Shown in pieces: positions 1 through 9,019 of a stretch of DNA of 64,000 nucleotides. A program made the translations under genes and the position numbers. The notes beneath the pieces are model-generated. The model had not been told where the DNA came from and did not search any database. It saw only the letters and a list, made by a program, of their open reading frames with translations. The DNA comes from Myxococcota bacterium (lineage in GTDB: Bacteria; Myxococcota; B64-G9). Location: the NCBI GenBank assembly GCA_022710975.1, contig JAKLGA010000021.1, forward strand, positions 25,556-89,555. The letters run 5' to 3'. Position 1 is the first letter of the stretch. Every line of letters begins with the position of its first letter.

Positions 1-446
1 TCGGCCTGGGCCACGAGCGCGCCCGCGTCGCCGGTCGGCTCGAGCAGCCCCGGGGTGATCGGCACGCCCGCCGCCTGGGCCAGCCGGCGCGCCTGGAGCT
101 TGTCGCCCACCGCCCGCAGCACGCGGGCCGGCGGGCCGATGAAGGCGAGCCCGGCCGCCGCGCACGCCTCGGCGAAGTCGCCGTTCTCGGACAGGAAGCC
201 GTAGCCCGGGTGGATGGCCTGGGCCCCGGTGGCCCGCGCGGCCTCGAGCAGCCGCGCCATGTTCAGGTACGACTCGGCCGGCGCGTCGCCCGGCAGGGCC
301 ACCCGCTCGTCGGCGTACAGCGCGTGCGGGGCGCGCGCGTCCACGGGCGAGTGGACCGCCACCGTGCGCACGCCCAGCTCGCGGCAAGTGCGCGCGATGC
401 GCAGCGCGATCTCCCCGCGGTTGGCGATCAGGATGCGCTCGAACAC
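1..446 (-). CDS. Biotin carboxylase subunit of acyl-CoA carboxylase (partial, N-terminus)
   Basis: This is the ATP-dependent biotin carboxylase (alpha) subunit of an acyl-CoA carboxylase. It carboxylates biotin and passes the group to the carboxyltransferase encoded just upstream. Only about 148 codons lie in the window. They contain the family's opening block [16 protein letters not shown], the motif [10 protein letters not shown] and the following [11 protein letters not shown] helix, so the pre-ATP-grasp domain is intact; ATP-grasp and any biotinyl domain lie beyond the edge. I chose GTG at 446 because GGGAGG precedes it closely and the protein then begins where family members begin. It is the fourth gene of a minus-strand operon, 12 bp after the carboxyltransferase stop. 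The partner gene suggests methylcrotonyl-CoA as substrate, but propionyl- or geranyl-CoA cannot be excluded from this fragment. Confidence 0.93.
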   Translation of the reverse strand, partial: MFERILIANRGEIALRIARTCRELGVRTVAVHSPVDARAPHALYADERVALPGDAPAESYLNMARLLEAARATGAQAIHPGYGFLSENGDFAEACAAAGLAFIGPPARVLRAVGDKLQARRLAQAAGVPITPGLLEPTGDAGALVAQA

Positions 447-458
447 AGGGCCTCCCTC

Positions 459-2075
459 TCACATGCGGAAGACGCCGTAGCCCCAGGGCGCCGAGCGCAG
501 CGGCGCGTTCAGCGCGGCCGACAGCCCGAGCGCCAGCACGTCCCGGGTGCGGGCCGGGTCGAGGATGCCGTCGTCCCACAGGTTGGCGGTCGAGTGGTAG
601 GCCGAGCCCTCGCGGCGGGCCGCCTCCTGGATCGGCTCCTGGATGGCGGCCACCTCCTCGGGCGTCATGGGCGGCAGCCCCTCGCGGGCCTGCTGCTCGT
701 TCTTCACCGAGACCAGCACCGAGGCGGCCTGATCCGGGCCCATCACCCCGATGCGCGCGTTCGGCCACATCCACAGGAAGCGCGGCGAGTAGGCCCGTCC
801 GCACATGCCGTAGTTGCCCGCGCCGAAGGAGGCCCCCACGATGACCGTCAGCTTGGGCACCCCGGCGGTGGCCACCGCGTTGACCATCTTGTGCCCGTCC
901 TTGGTGATCCCGCCCCGCTCGTACTCGCGCCCGATGATGTAGCCGTTGATGTTCTGCAGGAAGACCAGCGGCACCCCGTCGCGATCGCACAGCTGGATGA
1001 ACTGGGCGGCCTTGAGGGAGCTCTCGGAGAACAGTACCCCGTTGTTGCCCAGCAGCCCCACCTGCATGCCGTGCAGGTACCCCCAGCCGCATACCAGGGT
1101 GGGCCCGTAGTCGCGCTTGAACTCGTGGAACTGGCTGCCGTCCAGCAGGCGCGCCAGCAGCTCGCGCACGTCGTAGGGCGTGGACAGGGCGCGCGGCACC
1201 AGCCCGTAGATCTCGTCGGCCGGGTAGAGCGGCGGGGCGGGCGGCCGGGTGGGGATGCGCGCCCGCTCGACCGGCGGCAGCAGCGCCACCAGGTCGCGGG
1301 CGATGGCCAGCGCGTGGGCGTCGTCCTCGGCGTAGTAGTCGCTCACCCCGGACTCCGCGCAGTGCAGCCGCGCGCCGCCCAGCTCCTCGGCGGTGACCTC
1401 CTCGCCCGTGGCCGCGCGCACCAGCGGCGGGCCGCCCAGGAAGATGGCCCCGGTGCCGGCCACGTGGATGGCGTGATCGCTCATGGCCGGCATGTAGGCC
1501 GCCCCGGCCGTGCACAGCCCCATGACGCAGGTGATCTGCGGCACGCCCAGCTTGGAGAGCTGGGCCTGGTTGTAGAACACCCGCCCGCCGTCGTCGAGGT
1601 CCGGGAACAGCTCGCTCTGCAGCGGCAGGAAGGCCCCGCCCGAGTCTACCAGGTTGAGCATGGGCAGGCGGTTCTCGAGCGCGATCGCCTGGCAGCGCAG
1701 GGTCTTCTTGACCCCCAGCGGGTAGATGGTGCCGCCCTTGATGCGCGCGTCGTTGGCCAGCACCAGCACCTCGCGCCCGGACACCCGGCCGATGCCGGCC
1801 AGGCTGCCCGCCCCGTGCACCCGGCCGTCGTACATGTCCTTGGCGGCCAGCGGGGCGACCTCCAGGAAGGGCGCGTCCGGGTCGAGCAGCGCCTCCAGGC
1901 GCTCCTCGACCGTCAGCTTGCCCTGCTCCTTGTGGCGCGCCTGGGCCTTGGGGCTGCGGTCGGTGTGCGCCCGCTCGAGCTCGGCCCTGAGGTCCGCCAC
2001 CAGGGCCAGCATGGCGGCCCGGTTGGCCTGGTACTCGGCCGAGCGGGTGTCGATGCGCGTCTCCAGCACGTCCAT
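459..2075 (-). CDS. Acyl-CoA carboxylase carboxyltransferase (beta) subunit, methylcrotonyl-CoA type
   Basis: This is a 538-residue carboxyltransferase that moves the carboxyl group from carboxybiotin to an acyl-CoA, here most likely 3-methylcrotonyl-CoA in leucine breakdown. Both crotonase-like halves are present at the usual MccB length. The N-half has the glycine-rich oxyanion segment MGLCTAGAAYMPAM and the C-half has GASFGAGNYGMCGRAY, followed by a block around FLWMWPNARIGVMG that is typical of MccB rather than PccB. GGAGGA lies 8 bases before the ATG. The gene is 32 bp after the second dehydrogenase gene and 12 bp before the biotin carboxylase, so the four are probably co-transcribed. 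The assignment to carboxyltransferase is firm; the exact acyl-CoA is inferred from motif style and operon context. Confidence 0.93.
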   Translation of the reverse strand: MDVLETRIDTRSAEYQANRAAMLALVADLRAELERAHTDRSPKAQARHKEQGKLTVEERLEALLDPDAPFLEVAPLAAKDMYDGRVHGAGSLAGIGRVSGREVLVLANDARIKGGTIYPLGVKKTLRCQAIALENRLPMLNLVDSGGAFLPLQSELFPDLDDGGRVFYNQAQLSKLGVPQITCVMGLCTAGAAYMPAMSDHAIHVAGTGAIFLGGPPLVRAATGEEVTAEELGGARLHCAESGVSDYYAEDDAHALAIARDLVALLPPVERARIPTRPPAPPLYPADEIYGLVPRALSTPYDVRELLARLLDGSQFHEFKRDYGPTLVCGWGYLHGMQVGLLGNNGVLFSESSLKAAQFIQLCDRDGVPLVFLQNINGYIIGREYERGGITKDGHKMVNAVATAGVPKLTVIVGASFGAGNYGMCGRAYSPRFLWMWPNARIGVMGPDQAASVLVSVKNEQQAREGLPPMTPEEVAAIQEPIQEAARREGSAYHSTANLWDDGILDPARTRDVLALGLSAALNAPLRSAPWGYGVFRM

Positions 2076-2107
2076 GGGCGGTTCCTCCGCGTCCCGTCCG
2101 GCCCGGC

Positions 2108-3205
2108 TCAGACCGGGGCCAGGCGGGCCAGCACGTCGTCGGCCAGCGCCAGGCGGGCCGCGTGCGAGGAGTGCCCGGCCAGGCAGCCGAGGCGCGCCTC
2201 GGCCAGGGCCCGGGCCACCGGGTGGGAGCGCAGGTACCCGGCCCCGGCCAGGATGCCCAGCGCCTGGTCGGACACGCGGCAGGCGGCCTCGCTGGCGAAC
2301 ACCTTGGCGCACAGCCCGAGCCGCTCCGCCTCCGGGCTCCCGGCCGCCGCGGCGGCCGCGGCCCGGAGGGCCAGCAGCTCGGCGGTCTGGAGCTGGGTGA
2401 GCATCTCGGCCAGCTCGAAGCGCACCAGCTGGTGGCTGGCCGCGGGCTTGCCCCCCTCCCGCGGGGCGCTGGCCGCGGCGCGGGCCTCCTCCAGGCAGCG
2501 GGCGAGCAGCCCGAGCGCCGCGGCCGTGGCCAGGCGATCCTCGGCCCGGCGCAGCGCCGCGATCAACCCGGGCAGGGCCGCGGCGGGCAGCGGCCCGAGC
2601 ACCTGCCCGGCCGGCACGCGCACCTCCCGGAGGCTCACCGGCCGGCCCTCGAGCTCCGCGTAGCCGAAGGACTCGAGCGGCGCGCCCGGCTCGACCCCCG
2701 GGGCGGCGCGCTCCACGAACAGCACGGCCGGGCCGCGGGGGGTCGCGGCCAGCACCGCCAGCCAGTCGCAGCAGGCGGCCAGCGACACCGGGCCCTTCTG
2801 CCCCGAGAGCGCGTAGCCCTCGCCCGCGGGCTCGGCGCGGCAGGCGGGCCCGGCCTCGAGCGGCCGGCCGGGCTCGCTGAAGGCCAGCGCGGCCACGCGC
2901 GTCCCCGCCCGGAGCGCCGGCAGGAGCGCCTCGCGCTGGGCGAGCGCGCCGTGCTCGGCGACCAGCTCCGCGGCCAGGCGCTGCAGCTCGGCCGCGAACA
3001 CCAGCCAGGGCGCGCGGGCGGCCAGGGCCTTGCCGGCCAGCAGCCGCGCGACGTCCGCGCCGGGCCCGGCCGCGAGGTAGCCGCACTCCCCCAGCCGGGC
3101 CAGCCAGGCCCGGGCCGCGCCGGCGGTGAGGTCCGGGTTCGCCCCCAGCAGCGCCTCGACGCGCGCCGCCAGCGCGGTCTCCTCGGGTTTCAGCTCGTAG
3201 TCCAT
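2108..3205 (-). CDS. Divergent acyl-CoA dehydrogenase family protein
   Basis: This is a 365-residue protein with the layout of an acyl-CoA dehydrogenase: an alpha N-terminal domain, a middle beta domain (about 110-210, containing GYALSGQKGPVSLA, the degenerate counterpart of the FAD-binding loop) and a C-terminal helical domain ending in a GAGYLRSHPVARALAEARL segment. It is shorter and much more Ala/Leu-rich than its neighbour, and the C-terminal stretch that normally reads EGT/GGT-SEIQ is replaced by AGHSSHAARLA. Catalysis may therefore be altered or lost; it may act as a partner of the upstream dehydrogenase. It lies 9 bp after that gene and before the carboxyltransferase gene in the same operon. 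Family membership is fairly safe; enzymatic activity is uncertain. Confidence 0.8.
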   Translation of the reverse strand: MDYELKPEETALAARVEALLGANPDLTAGAARAWLARLGECGYLAAGPGADVARLLAGKALAARAPWLVFAAELQRLAAELVAEHGALAQREALLPALRAGTRVAALAFSEPGRPLEAGPACRAEPAGEGYALSGQKGPVSLAACCDWLAVLAATPRGPAVLFVERAAPGVEPGAPLESFGYAELEGRPVSLREVRVPAGQVLGPLPAAALPGLIAALRRAEDRLATAAALGLLARCLEEARAAASAPREGGKPAASHQLVRFELAEMLTQLQTAELLALRAAAAAAAGSPEAERLGLCAKVFASEAACRVSDQALGILAGAGYLRSHPVARALAEARLGCLAGHSSHAARLALADDVLARLAPV

Positions 3206-3214
3206 GGGGTCCGC

Positions 3215-4357
3215 CTACATCAGCTTGGAGATGATCATCTTCTGGATCTCGGAGGTGCCGCCGCCGATGGCCGCCAGGCGGCCGTCGCGGAACACCCGCT
3301 CCACGTCGTACTCGTGGCAGTAGCCGTAGCCGCCGAACAGGGTGAGCGCGGCGTTGGCCGGCCCCAGCGACCAGTCGCCCACGAACAGCTTGGCCACCGC
3401 CGCCTCGAGGTGGTTCAGCGGCCGGCCCTGGTCCTTGCACCAGGCGATGCGGTAGACCAGCCCGCGCGCGGCCTCGATGAAGAGGGTCAGCTCGGCCAGC
3501 TTGGCCCGGACCGCCTCGAACTCGGCGATCGGCCGGCCGAACTGGACCCGCTCGCGGGCGTAGCGGGCCCCGCGCTCGAGCGCGTAGGACACGCTGCCGA
3601 TGAACGGGGCCACCAGCGCCGAGCGGTCCCACTCGACCGTCTGCATGGCCATCAGGAAGCCGGCCCCCTCGGTCCCCAGCAGGTTCCCGGCCGGCACCCG
3701 GCAGTCGTCGAAGAAGAGCTCCGAGGTCTGGCTGGTGCGCACCCCCAGCTTGTGCAGCGGCGGCCCGGCGCTGAAGCCCGGCGTGCCCCGCTCGACCACG
3801 AAGGCCGAGATGCCGGCGTGCCCGGCGGCCGGGTCGGTCTTGGCGTACACCACGGCCACGTCCGCGAGCGGCCCGTTGGTGATGAAGATCTTCGAGCCGT
3901 TCAGCACGAACTCGTCGCCCCGGCGCTCGGCCCGGGTGCGCAGCGCGGCCACGTCCGAGCCGGCACCGGGCTCGGTCAGCCCCATGCAGCCGACCAGCTC
4001 GCCGGAGGCGAGCCCGGGCAGCAGGCACCGCTTCAGCTCCTCGGAGCCGTGGCGGAGCAGCGTGTCCGCGCACAGGAAGGTGTGCGCCCCGTAGGCCAGG
4101 CACAGGCCGCCGTCCACACCGGCCTCGCCCAGCGCCTCGCCGGCCATCACGGTGGTGACCACGTCCGCGCCGGCCCCGCCGTACTCCTCCGGCAGGTGCA
4201 GCCCCAGCAGACCGAACTCGCCCAGGCGGCGGAAGGCCTGCCGGTCGAACTCGCCCCGCAGATCGTGCTCGCGGCAGCGCGGGACGATCTCCTTGCGGGC
4301 GAAGGCCAGCACCTGCCGGCGGTAGGCCTGCTGCTCCTCGGAGAAGGTGAAGTCCAT
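3215..4357 (-). CDS. Acyl-CoA dehydrogenase (isovaleryl-CoA-like)
   Basis: This is a 380-residue FAD-dependent acyl-CoA dehydrogenase that would introduce the alpha,beta double bond in a short or branched acyl-CoA and pass electrons to electron-transferring flavoprotein. The three domains are complete: MGLTEPGAGSDVAALRTRA and FVLNGSKIFITNG are the two family signatures, and the C-terminus has FGGYGYCHEYDVERVFRD and IGGGTSEIQKMIIS. The position that is catalytic Glu in medium-chain enzymes (EGT) is Gly here (GGT), as in isovaleryl-CoA dehydrogenase, where the base sits in an upstream helix; the equivalent helix here reads TVEWDRSALV. The gene opens the carboxylase operon, which fits leucine/isovalerate degradation. 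The start is ATG after GGAG; the stop is TAG. The substrate is inferred. Confidence 0.92.
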   Translation of the reverse strand: MDFTFSEEQQAYRRQVLAFARKEIVPRCREHDLRGEFDRQAFRRLGEFGLLGLHLPEEYGGAGADVVTTVMAGEALGEAGVDGGLCLAYGAHTFLCADTLLRHGSEELKRCLLPGLASGELVGCMGLTEPGAGSDVAALRTRAERRGDEFVLNGSKIFITNGPLADVAVVYAKTDPAAGHAGISAFVVERGTPGFSAGPPLHKLGVRTSQTSELFFDDCRVPAGNLLGTEGAGFLMAMQTVEWDRSALVAPFIGSVSYALERGARYARERVQFGRPIAEFEAVRAKLAELTLFIEAARGLVYRIAWCKDQGRPLNHLEAAVAKLFVGDWSLGPANAALTLFGGYGYCHEYDVERVFRDGRLAAIGGGTSEIQKMIISKLM

Positions 4358-4510
4358 GCCGCCTCCGCTCCTCGCTCCCGGGTGGGCTCTCTGGGACGAA
4401 GGCGAGCCTATTACGCGCCGCGGCATATGGCAAGCGCGAGGTGGCGGCTGGCCGCAGACCGGGGGTACAATCCGCGCGTCTGCACAGGGGAGCTCGAAGG
4501 AGGGATCGAC

Positions 4511-5131
4511 ATGCGGGCGAGCACGTGGGCATTCCTGGCGATCGGTTGTTCCCTGGCGGCGCTCCCGGGCGCGGCGCGGGCGGGCGAGGAGGCCCTGCCG
4601 CCCGAGGCCCGGGCCGTGCTGGAGGAGTTCCAGCGGACCGAGGCGGCCGCGGCGGCGCGGGCCGAGGCCAAGATGGAGCCCATCCGCCAGGCCCTGGAGG
4701 CCGAGCTGGCGCCGGCCCGCGACGCGGCCGAGCGGAAGCTGCGCGCCCTCCAGGACCAGTACACCCGGGCCGGCAAGCTGGACGAGGCCCTGGCGCTGCG
4801 CGAGGCGGCCCGCCAGGTGTCGAACGTCCGCCAGGACCCGGGCAACCTGAGCCTGTCGGAGAAGGACATCGGCCGGACCTACCTGTACGAGGTGACCGGC
4901 TCGACCCAGGGCTCGGTGTGGGGCAGCGAGGTGTTCACCAGCGACTCCCACCTGGGCACGGCCGCGGTGCACAGCGGGGTGCTGCAGCCCGGGCAGCCCG
5001 GCGTCGTCCGGGTGCGCGTGCTCGGCCCGCAGAAGAGCTTCATGGCCAGCACCCGCAACGGGGTGACCAGCAACGCCTACGGGCCCTGGCACATCTCCTT
5101 CACCGTGGAGAAGGTCCGGGCCGAGCGGTAG
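4511..5131 (+). CDS. Secreted LCCL-domain protein with N-terminal coiled coil
   Basis: This is a 206-residue exported protein. Residues 1 to about 24 form a signal peptide ending near GAARA. Residues about 30-100 are rich in Ala, Glu, Arg and Lys and should form a coiled coil (EAKMEPIRQALEAELAPARD). The last 95 residues resemble an LCCL domain: a GS-VWG-SEVFTSDSHLGTAAVH stretch, a V-R-V-R-V-LGPQ strand, and the signature NGVTSNAYGPWHISFTV. LCCL is a small beta domain best known in eukaryotic secreted proteins and also found in some bacteria; its ligand is generally unknown. GGAGG lies before the ATG, and a TACAAT box about 40 bases upstream may be a -10 element. The gene is divergent from the dehydrogenase operon. 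Export and the domain call are well supported; function is unknown. Confidence 0.88.
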   Translation: MRASTWAFLAIGCSLAALPGAARAGEEALPPEARAVLEEFQRTEAAAAARAEAKMEPIRQALEAELAPARDAAERKLRALQDQYTRAGKLDEALALREAARQVSNVRQDPGNLSLSEKDIGRTYLYEVTGSTQGSVWGSEVFTSDSHLGTAAVHSGVLQPGQPGVVRVRVLGPQKSFMASTRNGVTSNAYGPWHISFTVEKVRAER

Positions 5132-5227
5132 GCCCCGCCCGCCTCGCGGCGCGCCGTTGTCCGGCCCGGGGGGGGCGTGTTACCATCCGGACCGACGTGG
5201 GGGATCCTGCCGCACCGGAGGCCACGC

Positions 5228-6076
5228 ATGCGCTGGCTGCTCGTCCTGGCACTCGGCCTGCTGCCCTGCGCGGCCCGGGCCGCCGAGCCCCTCGAGCAGG
5301 CCGAGCAGCTCCTGATCGCCATGGAGTACGGCAAGGCGCTCAAGCTGGCCGAGGCCGTGCTGCGCGAGCCCGGGAGCGGACCCGGCGAGCTGGTGGCCGC
5401 GCTGCGCATGCAGGGGCTGTGCCTGACGGCGCTCGGCCGCGAGGCGGAGGCCGTGGAGGTCTTCCGCCGGCTGCTGGCCATCGAGCCCGCCTTCCGCCTG
5501 GGCGAGGACCTGTCGCCCAAGATGCGCTCCGGGTTCACCACGGCGCTCGGGCTGAGCGTCGACCAGCCGCCGCTGCGCGTGTCCCACGTGCCGCCGGTCG
5601 TGTCCGGCGCGCTGCGGGAGCTGCGCCTGGTGGCCCGGCTGGAGGCCGATCCGCTCAGGATGGTCAAGGGCCTGCGGCTGCGCTACCGGACCGCCGGGGG
5701 CCTGCGCGAGCTGTCGGTGCTCGTGGACGGGCCCAAGGGGGTGGCCTTCAAGCTGCCCGAGCGCTACCTGGCAGACGAGTTCACCTACTGGTTCGAGGCC
5801 TTCAACGAGCACGGCGGGGTGCTGGCCCGCGTGGGCTCGCCGGAGGCGCCGCTCGAGCTGCGGGCCGTGCCCGCGCCGCCCGTGGTCGCCCCGGCCCCGG
5901 TCGCGGCCCCGCCGCCGCCCGCGCTGGAGCCCGAGGAGCCCGGCCGCTGGTACGCGAGCTGGTGGTTCTGGACCGTGGTGGGGGTGGTGGTGGCCGGGGC
6001 CGTCACCGGCGGGGTGCTGGGCGCCACCCTGGACACGGGGCCCGATCCGCTGCACTGGGACGTCGACGTCCGCTGA
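5228..6076 (+). CDS. Exported TPR-type protein with Trp-rich C-terminal membrane anchor
   Basis: This is a 282-residue protein with a signal peptide (cleavage near CAARA-AEP), a helical TPR-like region (about 20-110), a beta-rich Ig-like domain (about 125-215), a Pro/Ala linker, and a C-terminal segment RWYASWWFWTVVG followed by a Val/Gly-rich transmembrane helix and a short tail. The same WWFWT anchor ends the proteins at 36558-38255 and 51406-52596, and in all three places a lipoprotein gene follows. The likely topology is a periplasmic body anchored by the C-terminal helix. I chose ATG 5228, preceded by CCGGAGG, over an in-frame upstream codon because the signal peptide starts here. The next gene begins 9 bp after the stop. 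I see no enzymatic motif; a scaffold role is inferred. Confidence 0.88.
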   Translation: MRWLLVLALGLLPCAARAAEPLEQAEQLLIAMEYGKALKLAEAVLREPGSGPGELVAALRMQGLCLTALGREAEAVEVFRRLLAIEPAFRLGEDLSPKMRSGFTTALGLSVDQPPLRVSHVPPVVSGALRELRLVARLEADPLRMVKGLRLRYRTAGGLRELSVLVDGPKGVAFKLPERYLADEFTYWFEAFNEHGGVLARVGSPEAPLELRAVPAPPVVAPAPVAAPPPPALEPEEPGRWYASWWFWTVVGVVVAGAVTGGVLGATLDTGPDPLHWDVDVR

Positions 6077-6085
6077 GGAGACGCC

Positions 6086-8974
6086 ATGGCCCGCCGCCCC
6101 TCGCCCCTGCTGCTGACCGCGCTGCTGCTCGCCGGCTGCGGCGGGGGCGAGCCGTTCACCCTGCGCGTCGTCTTCCCGGACGAGGCCGCCCGCCAGGCCA
6201 CGGAGTGGCTGCGGCTCGTGGCCATCGCCCCTGGCCAGGGCGCGGACTGCGTGGAGCTCCTGTCCGGCCTGGCCTCCCCGGGGGAGCCGGGCTACGCCAT
6301 CGAGGCGGAGGTCACCCTCGGCTACCCCCTCGCGGGCAGCCCCGCCGGGCTGGACCTCGAGGCCGCCGGGGACAAGCTCTTCTTCGCCGAGGCGCAGGAC
6401 GGCTCCCTGGCGGTCCGGCTGCGCGGCTGCAGCGCGGTGGTGGTGGGCGAGGGCGCCCCGCGCGAGGCGAGCGTCTCGCTGCAGTGGCTGGGCGAGCACT
6501 GCCAGGCCGACGCCGACTGCCCGGACGACCTCCTGTGGTGCACGGGCACGCCGCGCTGCGTGGACTGGAGGTGCCAGGAGGAGCCCCCGGCGTGCGATGA
6601 CGGCGTCGGCTGCACCCAGGACGCCTGCGACGAGGACGCCGACGCCTGCAGCCACCTGCCGCGCGACGGGGACTGCGACGACGGCGACGTGTGCACCGGC
6701 CAGGAGACCTGCGACCCGCGGGCCGGCTGCGTGGACGGCCAGCCGCTCGAGTGCGACGACGGGGAGTTCTGCGACGGCGCCGAGGGCTGCGATCCGGCGC
6801 TCGGCTGCCAGGCGGGCAGCCCCCCGAGCTGCGACGACGGCGTGCCCTGCACGCTGGACGCCTGCGACGCGGGCACCGACGCCTGCGCCCACACGCCCAA
6901 CGCCGGGGGCTGCCCGGAGCTCCACGTGGGGCCGGAGCCGGACTCCTGCCCGCACGAGCTGCCCGACGGCACGCCCGTCACCACCTGCGACCACGCCGGG
7001 GCCGGCGGGCTCATCGCCGCGAGCCAGGCCGCGCCGGCCGAGGGCGCCCGCTTCCTGCTCCACGGCCAGGCCGACCTGCCCGGGCGTTTCACCGGACCGG
7101 TGCACGTCCCGGGCGGCTCCTTCGTCGGCGCGGCCCCGGGCGTCGACCCGGCCCACGTGGTGCTGGCCGCGCCCCGCGACGCCGACAACGGCGCGCTGCA
7201 GCTCGCGGGCGACGGGGTGCACGTGGACGGCCTGACCATCCTGGTGGTGTACGACAACGACTACGCCATCTCCGCCTGGCCCGCCGCGGCCACCCCGGCC
7301 GGCGCCACGCGGGGGCACCTGATCGAGCGCGTGACCGCCTTCGCCGTCGATCCGGAGGTGCGCGGCACGAACGGCATCGGGCCGCCGGTGGCGCTGGGCG
7401 ACGCCTGCACGGTGCGCAACTGCCACTTCTACGGCTACTTCGAGCTGGAGCTGCAGGTCCAGGGCCGCGCCGACGTGCGCCTGGTCCACAACACCTTCGT
7501 GCTGTTCCAGGCCAACGACGCCTCGCCCATCGACGCATCCGGCTCGCGGGGCTTCACCTTCGCCAACAACGTCGTGCTGTCGCTGGCCCAGGAGGAGCCC
7601 GTGCTGGTCTGGGCCGATCTGGCCGCGGTCGATCTGGTGCTCAGCGGCAACCTGGTCGAGGGGTTCGCCGGCGTCGCCACCGGCCACAACCCGGGCGATC
7701 CGGGCACCCGGGTCGTCGACAACCTGCTCGCGCCCGCCGAGCTGGAGTCCCCGCGCTCCCCGCGCTTCCTGGCGGACTCGGCCCAGCGCGTGGCCGGGCC
7801 GGTGGCCGGGGAGGGGACCAGCCTGGACGGGGTGGAGCTGGCGGGCCTGGCGGGGGCGCGCCCGGGCGCCTTCCAGCGGCCGAGCGCGCTCGGCCTGCCG
7901 CGGCGCCAGGTGGTCCGCCTCGGCCGGGGCGACTGCGGCGGCGAGGGCTGCGATCTGGACGCCGACGCGATCGGCCAGGACGTGCAGGAGGCGGTCTGGT
8001 CGGCCTGGCCGGGCGCCGAGGTGCAGGTGTTCCCCTCGGCCAGCCCGTACGCCGGCTTCGCCCTGCTCGGCTGGCCGGTCCGCCTGCGCGGGATGGGCGC
8101 CGCGGTGGACGAGGTGGTGCTGGAGAACGCCTACGACGACGCCCTGCTCGAGGGCCTCGACGTCTACAACCGCCACGACGCCACGCTGATCCTGCTGGAG
8201 AAGATCGCCGACCCGGTGCTCGTCTCCGACCTCACCGTGCGCCTGGACGCGGCCCGGTCCGGCGACAACTGGGGGGTGTACACCGAGGACCGGGCGGAGC
8301 AGGCCGACTGGCCGCCGCACCGCCTCGAGCGCCTCAGGCTCGCCTCGAGCGGCACCGAGCTCGGGCTGTACGCGGGCTTCTACCTGGGCACCCGGACGGT
8401 GGTGCAGGACTCGCTGGTGTGGGGCGGCTTCCGCGCCTGCGTCCGGCTGGGGCCGCGCAACTCGGAGTCGAACGCCAGCACGCCCTCCAACGCCAAGCTG
8501 GTCAACCTGACCTGCCGGCTGATCGGCGTCGGCAACCAGGTCCCGCAGGCCTTCCTCGACGTGGCGGCCGCGGACGGCGCGGTGTTCGTCGACCTGGCGG
8601 CCGAGTCCATCGCGCCCGTGCCGCTGCTGCGCGCCCAGCGCCGCGCGAGCGGGGACACCGGCGCCGCCGCGCTCGACCCGCCGCTCTCCTACCAGGCGGT
8701 GTCCGTGAGCGCGAAGAACGCGAGCGCGCTCCACGACGGCTTCGACGCCGCGAGCGGCAGCTACACCGAGACCGGCGTCGAGCTGCTCGGGGCCGCGGAC
8801 GCGCTGTTCGTGGACGAGGGCGACAGCCACCTGGCGCCGGGCAGCACGGCGCTCGACACGGGCGTGGACCCGGGCACGCTCGATGCCCTGCTCGCGCCGG
8901 GGACCTCGCTCGACGGCGTGGATCGCGCCACGGTCCTGGCCCTCGACCGCGGCTGCTACGAGCAGGGTCAGTAG
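6086..8974 (+). CDS. Large lipoprotein: Cys/Asp-rich repeats plus right-handed beta-helix
   Basis: This is a 962-residue lipoprotein. The lipobox LLLAGC puts the lipidated Cys at about residue 18. Residues about 20-125 form a beta-rich N-terminal domain. Residues about 135-275 carry repeated Cys/Asp motifs (ACDDGVGCTQDACDED, DCDDGDVCTGQETCD) of the MopE-like type, each Cys-rich block likely tied by disulfides and perhaps binding metal. The remaining 650 residues have repeated short beta turns with Asn and Val ladders (VRNCHFYGYFELELQV, LVHNTFVLFQAND) typical of a right-handed parallel beta-helix, as in pectate-lyase-like and Omp_1-type surface proteins. It follows the WWFWT-anchored protein by 9 bp and is surely co-expressed. 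Carbohydrate binding or cleavage is possible, but no catalytic triad is evident. Confidence 0.88.
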   Translation: MARRPSPLLLTALLLAGCGGGEPFTLRVVFPDEAARQATEWLRLVAIAPGQGADCVELLSGLASPGEPGYAIEAEVTLGYPLAGSPAGLDLEAAGDKLFFAEAQDGSLAVRLRGCSAVVVGEGAPREASVSLQWLGEHCQADADCPDDLLWCTGTPRCVDWRCQEEPPACDDGVGCTQDACDEDADACSHLPRDGDCDDGDVCTGQETCDPRAGCVDGQPLECDDGEFCDGAEGCDPALGCQAGSPPSCDDGVPCTLDACDAGTDACAHTPNAGGCPELHVGPEPDSCPHELPDGTPVTTCDHAGAGGLIAASQAAPAEGARFLLHGQADLPGRFTGPVHVPGGSFVGAAPGVDPAHVVLAAPRDADNGALQLAGDGVHVDGLTILVVYDNDYAISAWPAAATPAGATRGHLIERVTAFAVDPEVRGTNGIGPPVALGDACTVRNCHFYGYFELELQVQGRADVRLVHNTFVLFQANDASPIDASGSRGFTFANNVVLSLAQEEPVLVWADLAAVDLVLSGNLVEGFAGVATGHNPGDPGTRVVDNLLAPAELESPRSPRFLADSAQRVAGPVAGEGTSLDGVELAGLAGARPGAFQRPSALGLPRRQVVRLGRGDCGGEGCDLDADAIGQDVQEAVWSAWPGAEVQVFPSASPYAGFALLGWPVRLRGMGAAVDEVVLENAYDDALLEGLDVYNRHDATLILLEKIADPVLVSDLTVRLDAARSGDNWGVYTEDRAEQADWPPHRLERLRLASSGTELGLYAGFYLGTRTVVQDSLVWGGFRACVRLGPRNSESNASTPSNAKLVNLTCRLIGVGNQVPQAFLDVAAADGAVFVDLAAESIAPVPLLRAQRRASGDTGAAALDPPLSYQAVSVSAKNASALHDGFDAASGSYTETGVELLGAADALFVDEGDSHLAPGSTALDTGVDPGTLDALLAPGTSLDGVDRATVLALDRGCYEQGQ

Positions 8975-9019
8975 GGAGTCGGCCCGCGACCCGCCCCCTC
9001 GCCGGACCTCCCCAGGAGC

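Noticed and set aside
210..2663. Long plus-strand open frame opposite the carboxylase genes
   Set aside because: It lies opposite genes with clear family motifs, its product is rich in Arg/Gly/His/Val without domains, and GC-rich third positions leave opposite frames open by default.
5180..8830. 1200-codon minus-strand frame opposite the TPR and beta-helix genes
   Set aside because: Composition is low-complexity (Val, Gly, His, Arg, Gln) and it is a mirror of real genes; there is no start signal.
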